From NCBI GenBank assembly GCA_900543155.1, contig UQQN01000056.1, forward strand, positions 1 through 15,877: DNA of 15,877 nucleotides, written 5' to 3'. Source of the DNA: an uncultured Prevotella sp. Lineage in GTDB: Bacteria; Bacteroidota; Bacteroidia; Bacteroidales; Bacteroidaceae. The notes under the pieces were generated by a model. That model saw only the letters and a list, made by a program, of their open reading frames with translations. It ran no database searches and was not told where the DNA came from. The position numbers and the translations under genes were made by a program. Numbering within the stretch: position 1 is the first letter of the stretch; every line of letters begins with the position of its first letter. Positions 6,561-14,368 of the stretch are shown here, one piece after another.

Positions 6561-6648
6561 ATATGGGTAGTTCTTATAATTCTGGTATATTGTTTTGTGG
6601 CTTATCAGAATTATTGGAATTACCCATATTTAAACTCACAAAACAATA
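6561..6648. repeat. Interlocked inverted repeats (A-B-A'-B') after dnaA
   Basis: Arms A (6561-6584, begins ATATGGGTA) and A' (6606-6629, ends TACCCATAT) pair over 24 positions with two wobbles and one mismatch. Within the A/A' loop, B (6588-6599, TATTGTTTTGTG) is an exact reverse complement of B' (6637-6648, CACAAAACAATA), which lies beyond A'. The A/A' hairpin may terminate dnaA, although no T-tract follows. A full pseudoknot is unlikely because the 7-nt connector could not span a 24-bp helix, so A/A' and B/B' would be alternatives. Confidence 0.75.
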
Positions 6649-6699
6649 ACTTAAATAGAAAAACTATTGAAAAACGCCCCATGTGCCGAATTTTATGCG

Positions 6700-6707
6700 T
6701 AAGTTTG
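6700..6707 (+). promoter_or_regulatory. -7 box TAAGTTTG for the sugar symporter gene
   Basis: A perfect TAnnTTTG match 21 bp before the start at 6729, giving a leader of about 15 nt. No convincing -33 element was found. Confidence 0.55.
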
Positions 6708-6728
6708 CTCTTCATAAACAAATAGAAT

Positions 6729-7946
6729 ATGAATAATAAGCATACAAGTCTGTTTAAAACGGCAGACGGACACAATTATCTTTGGCCTTTTATACTCGTT
6801 ACAACCCTATTTTTTCTTTGGGGATTTGCACATAGCATCTTAGATGTGCTCAATAAGCATTTTCAAGAGACACTGCATATTGACAAAACACAGTCGGCTT
6901 TGGTGCAAGCAGTGGTATATGGTGGATATTTTTTGATGGCACTTCCTGCCGGATGGATTATACGTCGTTTTGGCTATCGCATGGGGGTGATAGTGGGTCT
7001 GATGCTTTATAGTTGTGGTGCATTATTGTTTATTCCTGGTGGAAATTTACAATCGTTTCCCTTCTTCCTATTCTCTCTTTTTATTATCGGTTGTGGACTT
7101 ACTTGCCTTGAAACGGCAGCAAATCCCTATGTAACCGTGTTAGGAAATAGTGAGGGGGCAGAACGTCGTATAAATCTTTCGCAATCTTTTAATGGATTAG
7201 GTTGGATTGTAGGACCTTTGGTAGGTGGATATTTTGCCTTTTCACAGGGTGGGGGAGACATTTCGGTGCCCTATGCTGTGATAGGTATGGTGGTGCTTTG
7301 TGTAGCATTGATATTTACGCGTGTAAAACTGCCCGAAGTTGAGGCTATAGAGTCCGAAACTTCTGATATAAAACAAACTGAAAAAAATAAAACTATTTGG
7401 CAACACAAACACTTTGTGTGGGGTATGGCTGCCTTGTTCCTTTATGTGGCAGCCCAAACAGGAATCAATAGTTTCTTTATAAATTATGTAACCGAAACAA
7501 CGCCTACAATTGGCAATGACACAGCAGCCATGTTGTTAGGTTATGGTGGCATGGGATTGTTCATGATAGGCCGTATGGGCGGTGGATGGGTCATGGCACG
7601 TATTCGTGCAGAGCGCGTATTATTGTTTTGTGCGATAGGTGCCACACTTGCCATGTGTGTGTTACTTACAGGTGCAGGAATATTGGGCGTTGCTGCATTC
7701 TTTGTGTGCTATTTGTGCGAAAGCATCATGTTCCCCACCATTTTTAGTCTTTCGTTACGTGGTATGGGGCATCACACAAAGTTAGCGTCTTCACTACTTA
7801 TTATGTGTATTGTGGGGGGTGCTATTGCGCCCGTTATGATGGGTGCTATCGCTGATAATCATGGCATGTCGTTGGCTTTTGTGGTTCCTTTATTGTGCTT
7901 CGTATTTATTTCGGTTTATGCAGCACGACTACGCATTAGAGCATGA
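6729..7946 (+). CDS. FucP-family MFS sugar:H+ symporter
   Basis: A 405-residue major facilitator with about 12 membrane helices. It matches the fucose/glucose/galactose permease family: FFLWGFAHSILDVLNKHF in helix 1 and CLETAANPYVTVLG in helix 4. Asp39 and Glu128 align with the two proton- and sugar-coupling acidic residues known from E. coli FucP (Asp46, Glu135). The short RRFGYRMG loop (79-86) is the usual MFS motif between helices 2 and 3. A charged central loop (about 200-225) separates the two halves. Substrate could be L-fucose, glucose or galactose, and neighbours give no sugar-catabolic context to decide. The gene has its own promoter and is followed by the MATE gene on the same strand. 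Confidence 0.88.
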   Translation: MNNKHTSLFKTADGHNYLWPFILVTTLFFLWGFAHSILDVLNKHFQETLHIDKTQSALVQAVVYGGYFLMALPAGWIIRRFGYRMGVIVGLMLYSCGALLFIPGGNLQSFPFFLFSLFIIGCGLTCLETAANPYVTVLGNSEGAERRINLSQSFNGLGWIVGPLVGGYFAFSQGGGDISVPYAVIGMVVLCVALIFTRVKLPEVEAIESETSDIKQTEKNKTIWQHKHFVWGMAALFLYVAAQTGINSFFINYVTETTPTIGNDTAAMLLGYGGMGLFMIGRMGGGWVMARIRAERVLLFCAIGATLAMCVLLTGAGILGVAAFFVCYLCESIMFPTIFSLSLRGMGHHTKLASSLLIMCIVGGAIAPVMMGAIADNHGMSLAFVVPLLCFVFISVYAARLRIRA

Positions 7947-8034
7947 TGGCGTGTTAAACAAAAGGCTGATTTAAGAACAAAATAAAAATAAAGAAATAAC
8001 GCGCTAAGGTGTTCGGCTTTTGCGCAAATATGGG

Positions 8035-8042
8035 TAATTTTG
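8035..8042 (+). promoter_or_regulatory. -7 box TAATTTTG immediately before the MATE start
   Basis: A perfect TAnnTTTG match that ends only 8 bp before the ATG at 8051. Transcription would begin within a few bases of the start codon, so the mRNA would be leaderless or nearly so. This also argues against upstream in-frame starts at 8009 and 8030. Confidence 0.5.
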
Positions 8043-8050
8043 CAACCAAT

Positions 8051-9406
8051 ATGAAGCGCGATAACTTTACATTTCTTACGCAAGCTCCCGTACACAGAGT
8101 CATACTGACAATGGCTGTACCCACCATCATCTCGATGCTGGTTACGAGTTTTTATAGTATGGCTGACACCTTTTTTGTGAGCCAAATAAACACACAATGC
8201 ACTGCGGCAGTAGGCATTGTGTTTTCGGTTATGTCAATGATACAAGCCATAGGCTTCTTTTTTGGTCATGGCTCGGGCAATTACATATCGCGTAAATTAG
8301 GCGCACGACAAGTGGATGATGCGCGTGTAATGTCGGGAACAGGCTTTGTATATAGTTTATCGTTTGGCATATTAATGGCTATATTAGTTCATCTTTTTAT
8401 AAACGAAATAGCTATTGGGCTTGGTTCAACCCCTACCATATTGCCTTATACAACGCGTTATTTAGGTATTGTATTGTTGGGAGCACCGTTTATGACGGCA
8501 TCACTCACTATGAACAATCAAATGCGATTACAAGGCAATGCAGCCTTTGCTATGTATGGCATCATTACAGGAGCCTTGGCTAATGTAGTGCTTGACCCCT
8601 TGTTTATATTTGGTTTTAATCTGGGCATAGATGGTGCAGCATGGGCAACCGTGATTAGCCAAATGTGTAGTTTCTTTATTTTGCTTTATATGACGCGTAA
8701 GAATGGGGGTATACGCATAGATATTCGCAATTATTCTCCCCGTCTAACTTATGTAAAAGAGATTATTTTTGGAGGTACTCCTTCGCTCTCTCGTCAGGGT
8801 TTGGCGGCTATTTCCACCATAGCGCTAAATGTTTCAGCAGGTGTTTATGGCGATGCAGCCATAGCAGGTATGAGCATTGTGACACGATTCTGTTTCTTTA
8901 TCTTTGCCATTATAATAGGTTTGGGACAAGGTTTTCAACCTTTATGTGGTTTTTGTTATGGTGCGCGACTTTATGGGCGTGTGCGTGAAGGTTTTTTATA
9001 TTGCATCAAAATAGGTACTTGTTTTTTAGTGATTTGTGCGATATTAGGTACGATCTTTGCACACGAAATTGTAGAAGTATTCCGCAATGATTCTGAAGTT
9101 GTAGCTGTGGGTACAGCTGCCCTACGTTGGCAAATGCTCACATTTATACTTTTGCCTACAATTGGTTTAACAAATATGTTGATGCAAACCATTCGTAAAC
9201 CTATACGTGCCAATCTTGTGGCAATGGCTCGAAGTGGACTCTTCTTTATTCCCTTAGTGTGCATTTTGCCACGTTATTTAGGTTTGCAAGGTGTTGAAAT
9301 GTGTCAGGCAGTGAGCGATGTATGTTCTTTTGTGATATGCGTGCCCATTGCATGGTCTGCTTTTGCCGAGATGCGACGTGATAAATTAGGCAAATTCAGT
9401 GTGTAA
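8051..9406 (+). CDS. MATE-family multidrug efflux transporter
   Basis: A 451-residue polytopic inner-membrane protein of about 12 helices in two similar halves, of the multidrug and toxin extrusion family (cation-coupled drug export). Family signatures are MAVPTIISMLVTSFYSMADT near the N-terminus, with conserved Asp39, and GHGSGNYISRKLGA (72-85). GGTPSLSRQGLAA begins the second half. ATG 8051 was chosen over GTG 8009 because the protein from 8051 starts like other MATE proteins and because a -7 box lies at 8035-8042, between the two candidates. Substrate is unknown. It is closer to the DinF/MepA type than to classic NorM, by impression only. The 104-bp gap from the upstream symporter gene and the separate promoter argue against an operon. 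Confidence 0.9.
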   Translation: MKRDNFTFLTQAPVHRVILTMAVPTIISMLVTSFYSMADTFFVSQINTQCTAAVGIVFSVMSMIQAIGFFFGHGSGNYISRKLGARQVDDARVMSGTGFVYSLSFGILMAILVHLFINEIAIGLGSTPTILPYTTRYLGIVLLGAPFMTASLTMNNQMRLQGNAAFAMYGIITGALANVVLDPLFIFGFNLGIDGAAWATVISQMCSFFILLYMTRKNGGIRIDIRNYSPRLTYVKEIIFGGTPSLSRQGLAAISTIALNVSAGVYGDAAIAGMSIVTRFCFFIFAIIIGLGQGFQPLCGFCYGARLYGRVREGFLYCIKIGTCFLVICAILGTIFAHEIVEVFRNDSEVVAVGTAALRWQMLTFILLPTIGLTNMLMQTIRKPIRANLVAMARSGLFFIPLVCILPRYLGLQGVEMCQAVSDVCSFVICVPIAWSAFAEMRRDKLGKFSV

Positions 9407-9474
9407 CATAAGTCTTTCTGTTGCAATGTGCAGGAATCTGAAGGCTTTATGCGTTAAATGTGGTGCTGAAATCG

Positions 9475-9482
9475 TAACTTTG
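9475..9482 (+). promoter_or_regulatory. -7 box TAACTTTG for the ABC-F gene
   Basis: A perfect TAnnTTTG match 43 bp before the ATG at 9526, predicting an A-rich leader of about 35 nt. A TTG at 9487 would be essentially at or before the transcription start, which supports the ATG as the true start. Confidence 0.6.
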
Positions 9483-9525
9483 CACCTTGAAAATTGTAAA
9501 CAATACATCAATTCAAAATAAAAAT

Positions 9526-11163
9526 ATGGTATCAGTAGATGGGCTCGCCGTAGAATTTGGCGGAACCACCCTCTTTAGTGACGTTTCTTTTGTAATCAAT
9601 GACAGCGACCGCATAGCTCTTATGGGCAAAAATGGTGCGGGTAAGAGTACGCTGCTCAAAATATTGGCGGGTGTACGTAAACCCTCGCGTGGCACGGTGT
9701 CGGCTCCTAAGGACACTGTGATAGCCTATCTTCCTCAGCATTTAATGACAGAGGACGGACGTACAGTATTCGAAGAAGCCAGTCAAGCCTTTGCGCATTT
9801 GCATAAGATGGAAGCACACCTTGACGAACTCAATAAGCAACTTGCTGAGCGTACCGACTATGAAAGCGATGAATACATGGCATTGATTGAAGAAGTTGCA
9901 ACGCTTAGCGAGAAGTTCTATGCCATCGACATGACGCATTTTGAAGAAGATGTAGAAAAGACACTTCTTGGTTTAGGTTTTGAGCGCTCCGACTTTGATC
10001 GTCAAACCAGCGAATTCTCAGGTGGTTGGCGTATGCGTATAGAACTTGCTAAAATGTTGTTGCAGAATCCTGATGTGCTTTTGCTCGATGAACCAACAAA
10101 CCACCTTGACATTGAATCTATTGGTTGGCTTGAGGATTTCCTAGTAAGCAATGGTAAGGCTGTGGTGGTTATTAGTCACGACCGTAAGTTTGTAGACAAT
10201 ATTACCACACGTACTATTGAGGTTACTATGGGGCGTATCTACGACTACAAGGTAAACTACTCACACTATCTTCAGTTGCGTGCAGAACGTCGCGAGCAGC
10301 AAATGAAGCAGTATGAGGAGCAACAAAAGATGATTCAAGAAACAAAAGATTTTATTGAACGCTTTAAGGGTACTTATTCTAAAACATTCCAAGTACAGAG
10401 CCGTGTCAAAATGCTCGAAAAACTTGAACTCATTGAAGTCGACGAGGAAGATACTTCAGCTCTTCGCCTTAAGTTTCCCCCTTCGCCACGCAGTGGTCAA
10501 TATCCTGTAATGGCAGATGGCGTGGGCAAGGCTTTCGACGATAAACGTATCTTCTCAAACGCATCGTTCACCATTAAGCGTGGCGATAAAGTGGCTTTCG
10601 TGGGTCGTAATGGTGAAGGTAAGTCTACTATGGTTAAGTGCATCATGGGTCAACTTGAACATGAAGGTACGCTTACGATTGGTCATAACGTAAAGATAAG
10701 TTACTTTGCCCAAAATCAAGCCTCATTGCTTGATGGCGAACTCACTGTTTTCCAAACCATAGACGATGTGGCTAAGGGTGAAATACGTAACAAAATACGC
10801 GATTTGCTTGGCGCCTTTATGTTTGGCGGTGAGGCAAGTACCAAGAGAGTAAAAGTTCTTTCGGGTGGTGAACGCACTCGTTTGGCTTTGCTCAAACTGC
10901 TGCTTGAACCTGTAAATTTGCTTATTCTTGACGAACCTACCAACCACCTTGATCTTCGCACCAAGGATGTGTTAAAGCAAGCTCTCAACGACTTTGATGG
11001 CACACTTATTTGTGTGAGCCACGACCGTGACTTCCTCGATGGACTTGTAACCCGTGTGTATGAGTTTGGTGGTGGACAGGTACGCGAACATCTTTGCGGC
11101 ATCTACGAATTCCTTGAAATGAAGAAAATGCAAGAGTTGAGCGACATAGAGCGCAAGGCATAA
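9526..11163 (+). CDS. ABC-F family ATPase (ribosome-associated type)
   Basis: A 545-residue soluble protein with two ABC domains and no membrane segments. ABC-F proteins bind the ribosomal E site and relieve stalls or protect from antibiotics. Domain 1 has Walker A GKNGAGKS (34-41), signature FSGGW (164-168) and LLLDEPTNHLD (185-195) with switch His218. A charged, helical interdomain linker (about 245-320, RAERREQQMKQYEEQQK) corresponds to the tRNA-interacting arm. Domain 2 has GRNGEGKS (360-367), LSGGE (445-449), LILDEPTNHLD (466-476) and His499. Both sites look catalytically complete. The short C-terminus lacks the long coiled coil of Uup or YdiF. The linker is not obviously that of an antibiotic-resistance type, so a housekeeping role is more likely. 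Its subfamily is not settled. Confidence 0.92.
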   Translation: MVSVDGLAVEFGGTTLFSDVSFVINDSDRIALMGKNGAGKSTLLKILAGVRKPSRGTVSAPKDTVIAYLPQHLMTEDGRTVFEEASQAFAHLHKMEAHLDELNKQLAERTDYESDEYMALIEEVATLSEKFYAIDMTHFEEDVEKTLLGLGFERSDFDRQTSEFSGGWRMRIELAKMLLQNPDVLLLDEPTNHLDIESIGWLEDFLVSNGKAVVVISHDRKFVDNITTRTIEVTMGRIYDYKVNYSHYLQLRAERREQQMKQYEEQQKMIQETKDFIERFKGTYSKTFQVQSRVKMLEKLELIEVDEEDTSALRLKFPPSPRSGQYPVMADGVGKAFDDKRIFSNASFTIKRGDKVAFVGRNGEGKSTMVKCIMGQLEHEGTLTIGHNVKISYFAQNQASLLDGELTVFQTIDDVAKGEIRNKIRDLLGAFMFGGEASTKRVKVLSGGERTRLALLKLLLEPVNLLILDEPTNHLDLRTKDVLKQALNDFDGTLICVSHDRDFLDGLVTRVYEFGGGQVREHLCGIYEFLEMKKMQELSDIERKA

Positions 11164-11210
11164 TTCTACTTGAGGGGCTTTATCAAATATCTTGGTATCT
11201 CCTTTGAAAC

Positions 11211-11265
11211 TTAAAAATCCCGACATACAATGTGTTGTTTGTACATTGTATGTCGGGATTTTTAA
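11211..11265. terminator. Bidirectional intrinsic terminator, 23-bp perfect stem
   Basis: Arms 11211-11233 and 11243-11265 are exact reverse complements around a 9-base loop. The stem top is GC-containing (ATCCCGACATACAATGT). The outer ends are AAAAA on the left and TTTTT on the right, so each strand presents a hairpin ending in U. It lies between the convergent ABC-F and ndk genes and should serve both. Confidence 0.92.
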
Positions 11266-11326
11266 GGTAATAGAATGAGAGGGTTTCAATTCTTTTTTAG
11301 AAATAAAACCTCCCTTTAATTAGATT

Positions 11327-11794
11327 TCAAAACTCATCAGATGCGTAGTGATACGCAAATGTCGCTTGCTTCCATTCAAAGATTTCGTTGTCGTTGAAAA
11401 AGCGCTTCAATTCTACTGCAGCTGTTTCGGGTGAGTCTGAGGTGTGCACAATGTTTTCTTGGAAACTCATGCAATAGGTTCCGCGGATAGTGCCAGGAGC
11501 CGCATTACGTCCGTTAGTAGGTCCTGCCAAGGCACGTACAACTGCAACGGCGTCAACACCTTTAAGGCAAAGTGCTACAACAGGTGTAGCCATCATAGAG
11601 TCTTTAATGCCTTGAAAGAATGGTTTGCTACTTAAGTGTGCGTAGTGTTCGTTGAGCACCTCATCGGTGAGTTGTATCATCTTCATGCCACAAATTTGCA
11701 AGCCTTTTTTCTCGAACACACTGATGATTTCGCCTGCTAAGGCACGCTGCATGGTACAAGGTTTAAGCAGTACAAGCGTTTTTTCTAATGCCAT
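11327..11794 (-). CDS. ndk: Nucleoside diphosphate kinase
   Basis: A 155-residue cytoplasmic enzyme that transfers the gamma-phosphate from ATP to NDPs through a phosphohistidine, maintaining NTP and dNTP pools. The catalytic histidine is His117 in ENIVHTSDSPETA (113-125). GTIRG (101-105) and the N-terminal LLKPCTMQR (9-17) are also present. The last reads KPC where many phyla have KPD, which I recall as usual in Bacteroidales. Length is normal. ATG 11794 follows an A/T-rich leader. No TAnnTTTG box is evident in the roughly 30 bp between the upstream terminator and the start, so its promoter is unresolved. Confidence 0.96.
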   Translation of the reverse strand: MALEKTLVLLKPCTMQRALAGEIISVFEKKGLQICGMKMIQLTDEVLNEHYAHLSSKPFFQGIKDSMMATPVVALCLKGVDAVAVVRALAGPTNGRNAAPGTIRGTYCMSFQENIVHTSDSPETAAVELKRFFNDNEIFEWKQATFAYHYASDEF

Positions 11795-11823
11795 AATGAT
11801 TGATAGATTTATGTTAGTAAATA

Positions 11824-11871
11824 AAGGATGGTTCTAAAAATCGCATTCAATGATTCATCAGAACCACCCTT
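11824..11871 (-). terminator. Terminator after argH (minus strand)
   Basis: Arms 11824-11835 and 11860-11871 pair over 12 positions with one mismatch, around a 24-base loop. Read on the minus strand, it begins 12 nt after the argH stop and runs into TTTATTTA. It separates argH from ndk. Confidence 0.65.
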
Positions 11872-11883
11872 AAGTTTGTATTT

Positions 11884-13218
11884 TTAGTTGCGAAGTAATT
11901 TGTTGATAGCTGTGTCTACGCGGTCAAAGCCAAAGCGTTCCCACGTGTTGTCCATAATTTTTTTAATTTCGTCATTACAAAGGTTGCCAATGCTTCCCTC
12001 GTGTGTGTGGTGAATATCTTTGTTGGGTGTAAAACATCCAGCCTCAATGTCTAATCCCACTTTCTTGTAAGCATCGCGGAAAGGCATACCTTCGGCAGCC
12101 AATCTGTTAACCTCTTCCACCGAGAACATGGCATCATAGCGTTTGTCGTCAAGGATATGTTCGTTTACCTTAATACGTTCAATGATGTATGTGGTCATGT
12201 GCAAGCAGTCTATAAGTCGGTCAAAGGCAGGCAAGAAAGCCTCCTTCAGCTCTTGCAGGTCGCGGAAATAACCACAAGGCAGATTGTTCATAATTAGAAT
12301 CATTTCTTGCGGTAAAGCCTGCAAACGATTCATGCGTGCACGAATCAATTCAAACACATCAGGGTTCTTTTTGTGTGGCATAATGCTTGAACCAGTGGTG
12401 CATTCGTCAGGCAATTTAATAAAGCCAAAGTTTTGCGAGTTAAACATGCAAGCATCAAAAGCCAATTTAGCCACAGTGCCAGCCACACTTGCCAAGGCAA
12501 ATGCCACATTGCGCTCCATCTTGCCACGTCCCATTTGTGCATACACCACGTTATAGTCCATAGAGTCAAAGCCCAAAAGGTCGGTGGTCATTTGACGTTT
12601 TAATGGGAACGATGAACCGTAACCTGCAGCCGAGCCTAATGGGTTGCGGTTTGTGAGTCGATAAGCAGCCTCTAAGAAAAGCATGTCATCGGTTAAACTC
12701 TCGGCATACGCACCAAACCACAAACCAAAACTTGAGGGCATAGCCACCTGCAAGTGCGTGTAGCCTGGCATAAGCACGTTTTTATAGCGTTCACTTTGTT
12801 TTTGCAATTCGGCAAAGAGTTGACGTACGGCTTCTGCCACCTCGCGTAGCTTTTGGCGTGTAAATAGCTTGAGGTCTACTAATACTTGGTCATTGCGTGA
12901 GCGTCCTGAGTGAATTTTTTTACCCATATCGCCCAACTTGCGTGTAAGCATCAGTTCCACCTGCGAGTGTACATCTTCAATGCCGTCTTCAATAACAAAC
13001 TTACCTTCTATGGCAAGTTGATAAATGTTTTTGAGTTCGGCTAAGAGCAAGGGCAATTCTTCGTCAGCAATCAAGTTAATGCTATTCAGCATGGTTACAT
13101 GTGCCATACTGCCCAACACGTCGTAGGGAGCCAAGTAAAGGTCGAGTTCACGATCGTGACCTACGGTGAATTTATCTATTTCGTCGGTCACTTGAACCGA
13201 TTTTTCCCAAAGTTTCAT
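11884..13218 (-). CDS. argH: Argininosuccinate lyase
   Basis: A 444-residue homotetrameric enzyme of the fumarase/aspartase superfamily that splits argininosuccinate into arginine and fumarate, the last step of arginine synthesis. The superfamily signature GSSIMPHKKN (276-285) carries the catalytic serine. SGRSRNDQV (104-112) binds substrate, and His155 in PGYTHLQ is the conserved histidine of the second region. The length is slightly below the usual 455-465 and all conserved regions are intact. It lies 92 bp downstream of the PP2C-like gene on the same strand, with a hairpin between, so co-transcription is uncertain. No other arg genes are in the window. Confidence 0.96.
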   Translation of the reverse strand: MKLWEKSVQVTDEIDKFTVGHDRELDLYLAPYDVLGSMAHVTMLNSINLIADEELPLLLAELKNIYQLAIEGKFVIEDGIEDVHSQVELMLTRKLGDMGKKIHSGRSRNDQVLVDLKLFTRQKLREVAEAVRQLFAELQKQSERYKNVLMPGYTHLQVAMPSSFGLWFGAYAESLTDDMLFLEAAYRLTNRNPLGSAAGYGSSFPLKRQMTTDLLGFDSMDYNVVYAQMGRGKMERNVAFALASVAGTVAKLAFDACMFNSQNFGFIKLPDECTTGSSIMPHKKNPDVFELIRARMNRLQALPQEMILIMNNLPCGYFRDLQELKEAFLPAFDRLIDCLHMTTYIIERIKVNEHILDDKRYDAMFSVEEVNRLAAEGMPFRDAYKKVGLDIEAGCFTPNKDIHHTHEGSIGNLCNDEIKKIMDNTWERFGFDRVDTAINKLLRN

Positions 13219-13269
13219 TTTCCAGTATTTTGTGTTTGTTATTTCTTTTATGAGGTTGAGGCTTTCTTT

Positions 13270-13309
13270 GAAGTCGTTTAATCTTCGTCAGAAAAGTTTA
13301 GACGACTTC
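13270..13309. other. 12-bp hairpin between the PP2C-like gene and argH
   Basis: Arms GAAGTCGTTTAA (13270-13281) and TTAGACGACTTC (13298-13309) are complementary with one G-T position. It begins just after the stop of the PP2C-like gene, read on the minus strand. No T-tract follows in that direction, so it could be a processing or weak termination signal rather than a full terminator. Confidence 0.5.
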
Positions 13310-13310
13310 T

Positions 13311-14114
13311 TTATAATGCAATGCGCAAGTAACATCGATCATCAAATGAGTTGTTGCCTGCCATTAAACATTTCGTTGCAGCGTTTTCGTCTATGCATAG
13401 AGGGTCCTCTTTTAGCAAACGCTGCAAATTTTCCTCAGTTTCGTTTAAAGTGTCAGTTAGGGTAGGATATCCATCCGAGGCTAATACCAATTCGTGTACC
13501 TCGGTAGGTACTTCCCATTCGGGCACTAAAGCATCATCAATGGGTGTACCATCTATAACAGGGTAACGATAGGGATTGTAAGGATTAGGGTCGTTTTGAA
13601 AATTGGTTTGTTCGCGCAAGGCATCAAAAATCATTGCTCGAGCCAAATCTTTTTGTTGCAAACTTTGTGCAGAATGTCCATGTTGCAGCAAATAGCGTGC
13701 AGCTTCTACACGCGCATTTATCAACACCTCATCTACCAACTTTCCGTGTGTATATGTGCGACCATTAAAACGGCATTGGCAGTCGCCCACCATCCATACA
13801 ACGCGGCGTGCTTTACTGTATATCACAGCCGAACAAGTCAGTCGGTATGCAGCCTGGGTCGATGCCTCTGGCACATTGTGTTGCGCGATAGTCTGCGTAA
13901 GGTATTGCAGCATTTGGTGTTTGTTTGCTGTGGCAGGAAGCGTGTGTAAAGCCTCCCTAACCAACTGCATGGCTAATAGTCCACCTTGTCGTCCAGCCAC
14001 CTTCGAGGTGCTCCCATCTATCACGGCAGCAAAGTGAGGCGTGACCACCCAACCATCTTCGCAAAGTTGCTGATTGGGGCGTTTCCCTTTGATATAATGC
14101 TCAATGATTTGCAT
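13311..14114 (-). CDS. PP2C-superfamily protein phosphatase-like protein
   Basis: A 267-residue soluble protein with the ordered acidic motifs of PP2C/PPM metal-dependent serine/threonine phosphatases: CEDG with Glu19 and Asp20, AVIDGSTSK with Asp33-Gly34, MVGDCQCRF with Asp111, LASDG with Asp214-Gly215, and FDDRCYL with Asp258-Asp259. These would hold the two-metal centre, so activity is plausible. The loop after Asp33 differs from the classical DGHGG. A proline/tyrosine-rich stretch PNPYNPYRYPV (176-186) sits before the DG motif and is unusual for PP2C. No kinase gene is adjacent and no signal peptide or membrane segment is seen. A role in Ser/Thr phosphosignalling is inferred only from the fold. 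The promoter is probably at 14135-14142. Confidence 0.75.
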   Translation of the reverse strand: MQIIEHYIKGKRPNQQLCEDGWVVTPHFAAVIDGSTSKVAGRQGGLLAMQLVREALHTLPATANKHQMLQYLTQTIAQHNVPEASTQAAYRLTCSAVIYSKARRVVWMVGDCQCRFNGRTYTHGKLVDEVLINARVEAARYLLQHGHSAQSLQQKDLARAMIFDALREQTNFQNDPNPYNPYRYPVIDGTPIDDALVPEWEVPTEVHELVLASDGYPTLTDTLNETEENLQRLLKEDPLCIDENAATKCLMAGNNSFDDRCYLRIAL

Positions 14115-14134
14115 TTGACCCTATTTTTTGCTAC

Positions 14135-14142
14135 CAAATTTA
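14135..14142 (-). promoter_or_regulatory. -7 box TAAATTTG (minus strand) for the PP2C-like gene
   Basis: On the minus strand this reads TAAATTTG, a perfect TAnnTTTG match 20 bp upstream of the ATG at 14114. The predicted leader is about 15 nt. It is one half of a divergent promoter region. Confidence 0.55.
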
Positions 14143-14184
14143 CGGTTTATAAGTTATTTGGGAAAATAAAACCGAAAAAAGTTT

Positions 14185-14192
14185 TACTTTTG
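14185..14192 (+). promoter_or_regulatory. -7 box TACTTTTG for the AGCS symporter gene
   Basis: A perfect TAnnTTTG match, with TTTG at 14157-14160 as a possible but slightly distant -33 element. It would give a leader of about 170 nt. A second perfect match, TAAATTTG at 14246-14253, could instead start transcription nearer the gene with a leader of about 110 nt. Which is used cannot be told from sequence. Confidence 0.45.
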
Positions 14193-14227
14193 CAGCAGAA
14201 ACTAACGAATTTTTAGTACACAAGGGA

Positions 14228-14312
14228 TTATTAGGGTGATTCTAATAAATTTGATAGGTCGATTTGTAACCTTTCGTATGCGAGAGAACGCAAAGCAACT
14301 ATCAGATTTTTT
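14228..14312 (+). promoter_or_regulatory. Structured 5' leader of the AGCS gene, possible attenuator
   Basis: A 7-bp hairpin TTATTAG/CTAATAA (14228-14248) is followed with no gap by a longer stem. Outer arms ATTTGATAG (14249-14257) and CTATCAGAT (14299-14307) pair over 9 bp with one wobble. Inside it CTTTCGT (14271-14277) pairs with ACGCAAAG (14288-14295) with one bulge. The outer stem ends in a run of six T (14307-14312), as in an intrinsic terminator, 56 bp before the start codon. I do not recognise a known riboswitch class. Because 14246-14253 is also a perfect -7 box, the region might be promoter rather than leader. Confidence 0.4.
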
Positions 14313-14368
14313 GAAGTTAAAAAATAAAATTTTCAGAACCACTCATTATTCCTAAACACCTTGTGCTT

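Noticed and set aside
11744..11770. Ndk N-terminal motif LLKPCTMQR with Cys where Asp is common
   Set aside because: As far as I recall this is usual in Bacteroidales Ndk proteins. The catalytic His117 region is normal, so it is not a defect.
11327..13218. An argH-ndk operon
   Set aside because: A hairpin followed by a T-rich run lies just after the argH stop and before ndk, and the functions are unrelated.
14199..14368. Glycine riboswitch before the AGCS symporter
   Set aside because: The conserved tandem-aptamer sequence features are not recognisable and the region is too short for a tandem glycine aptamer.
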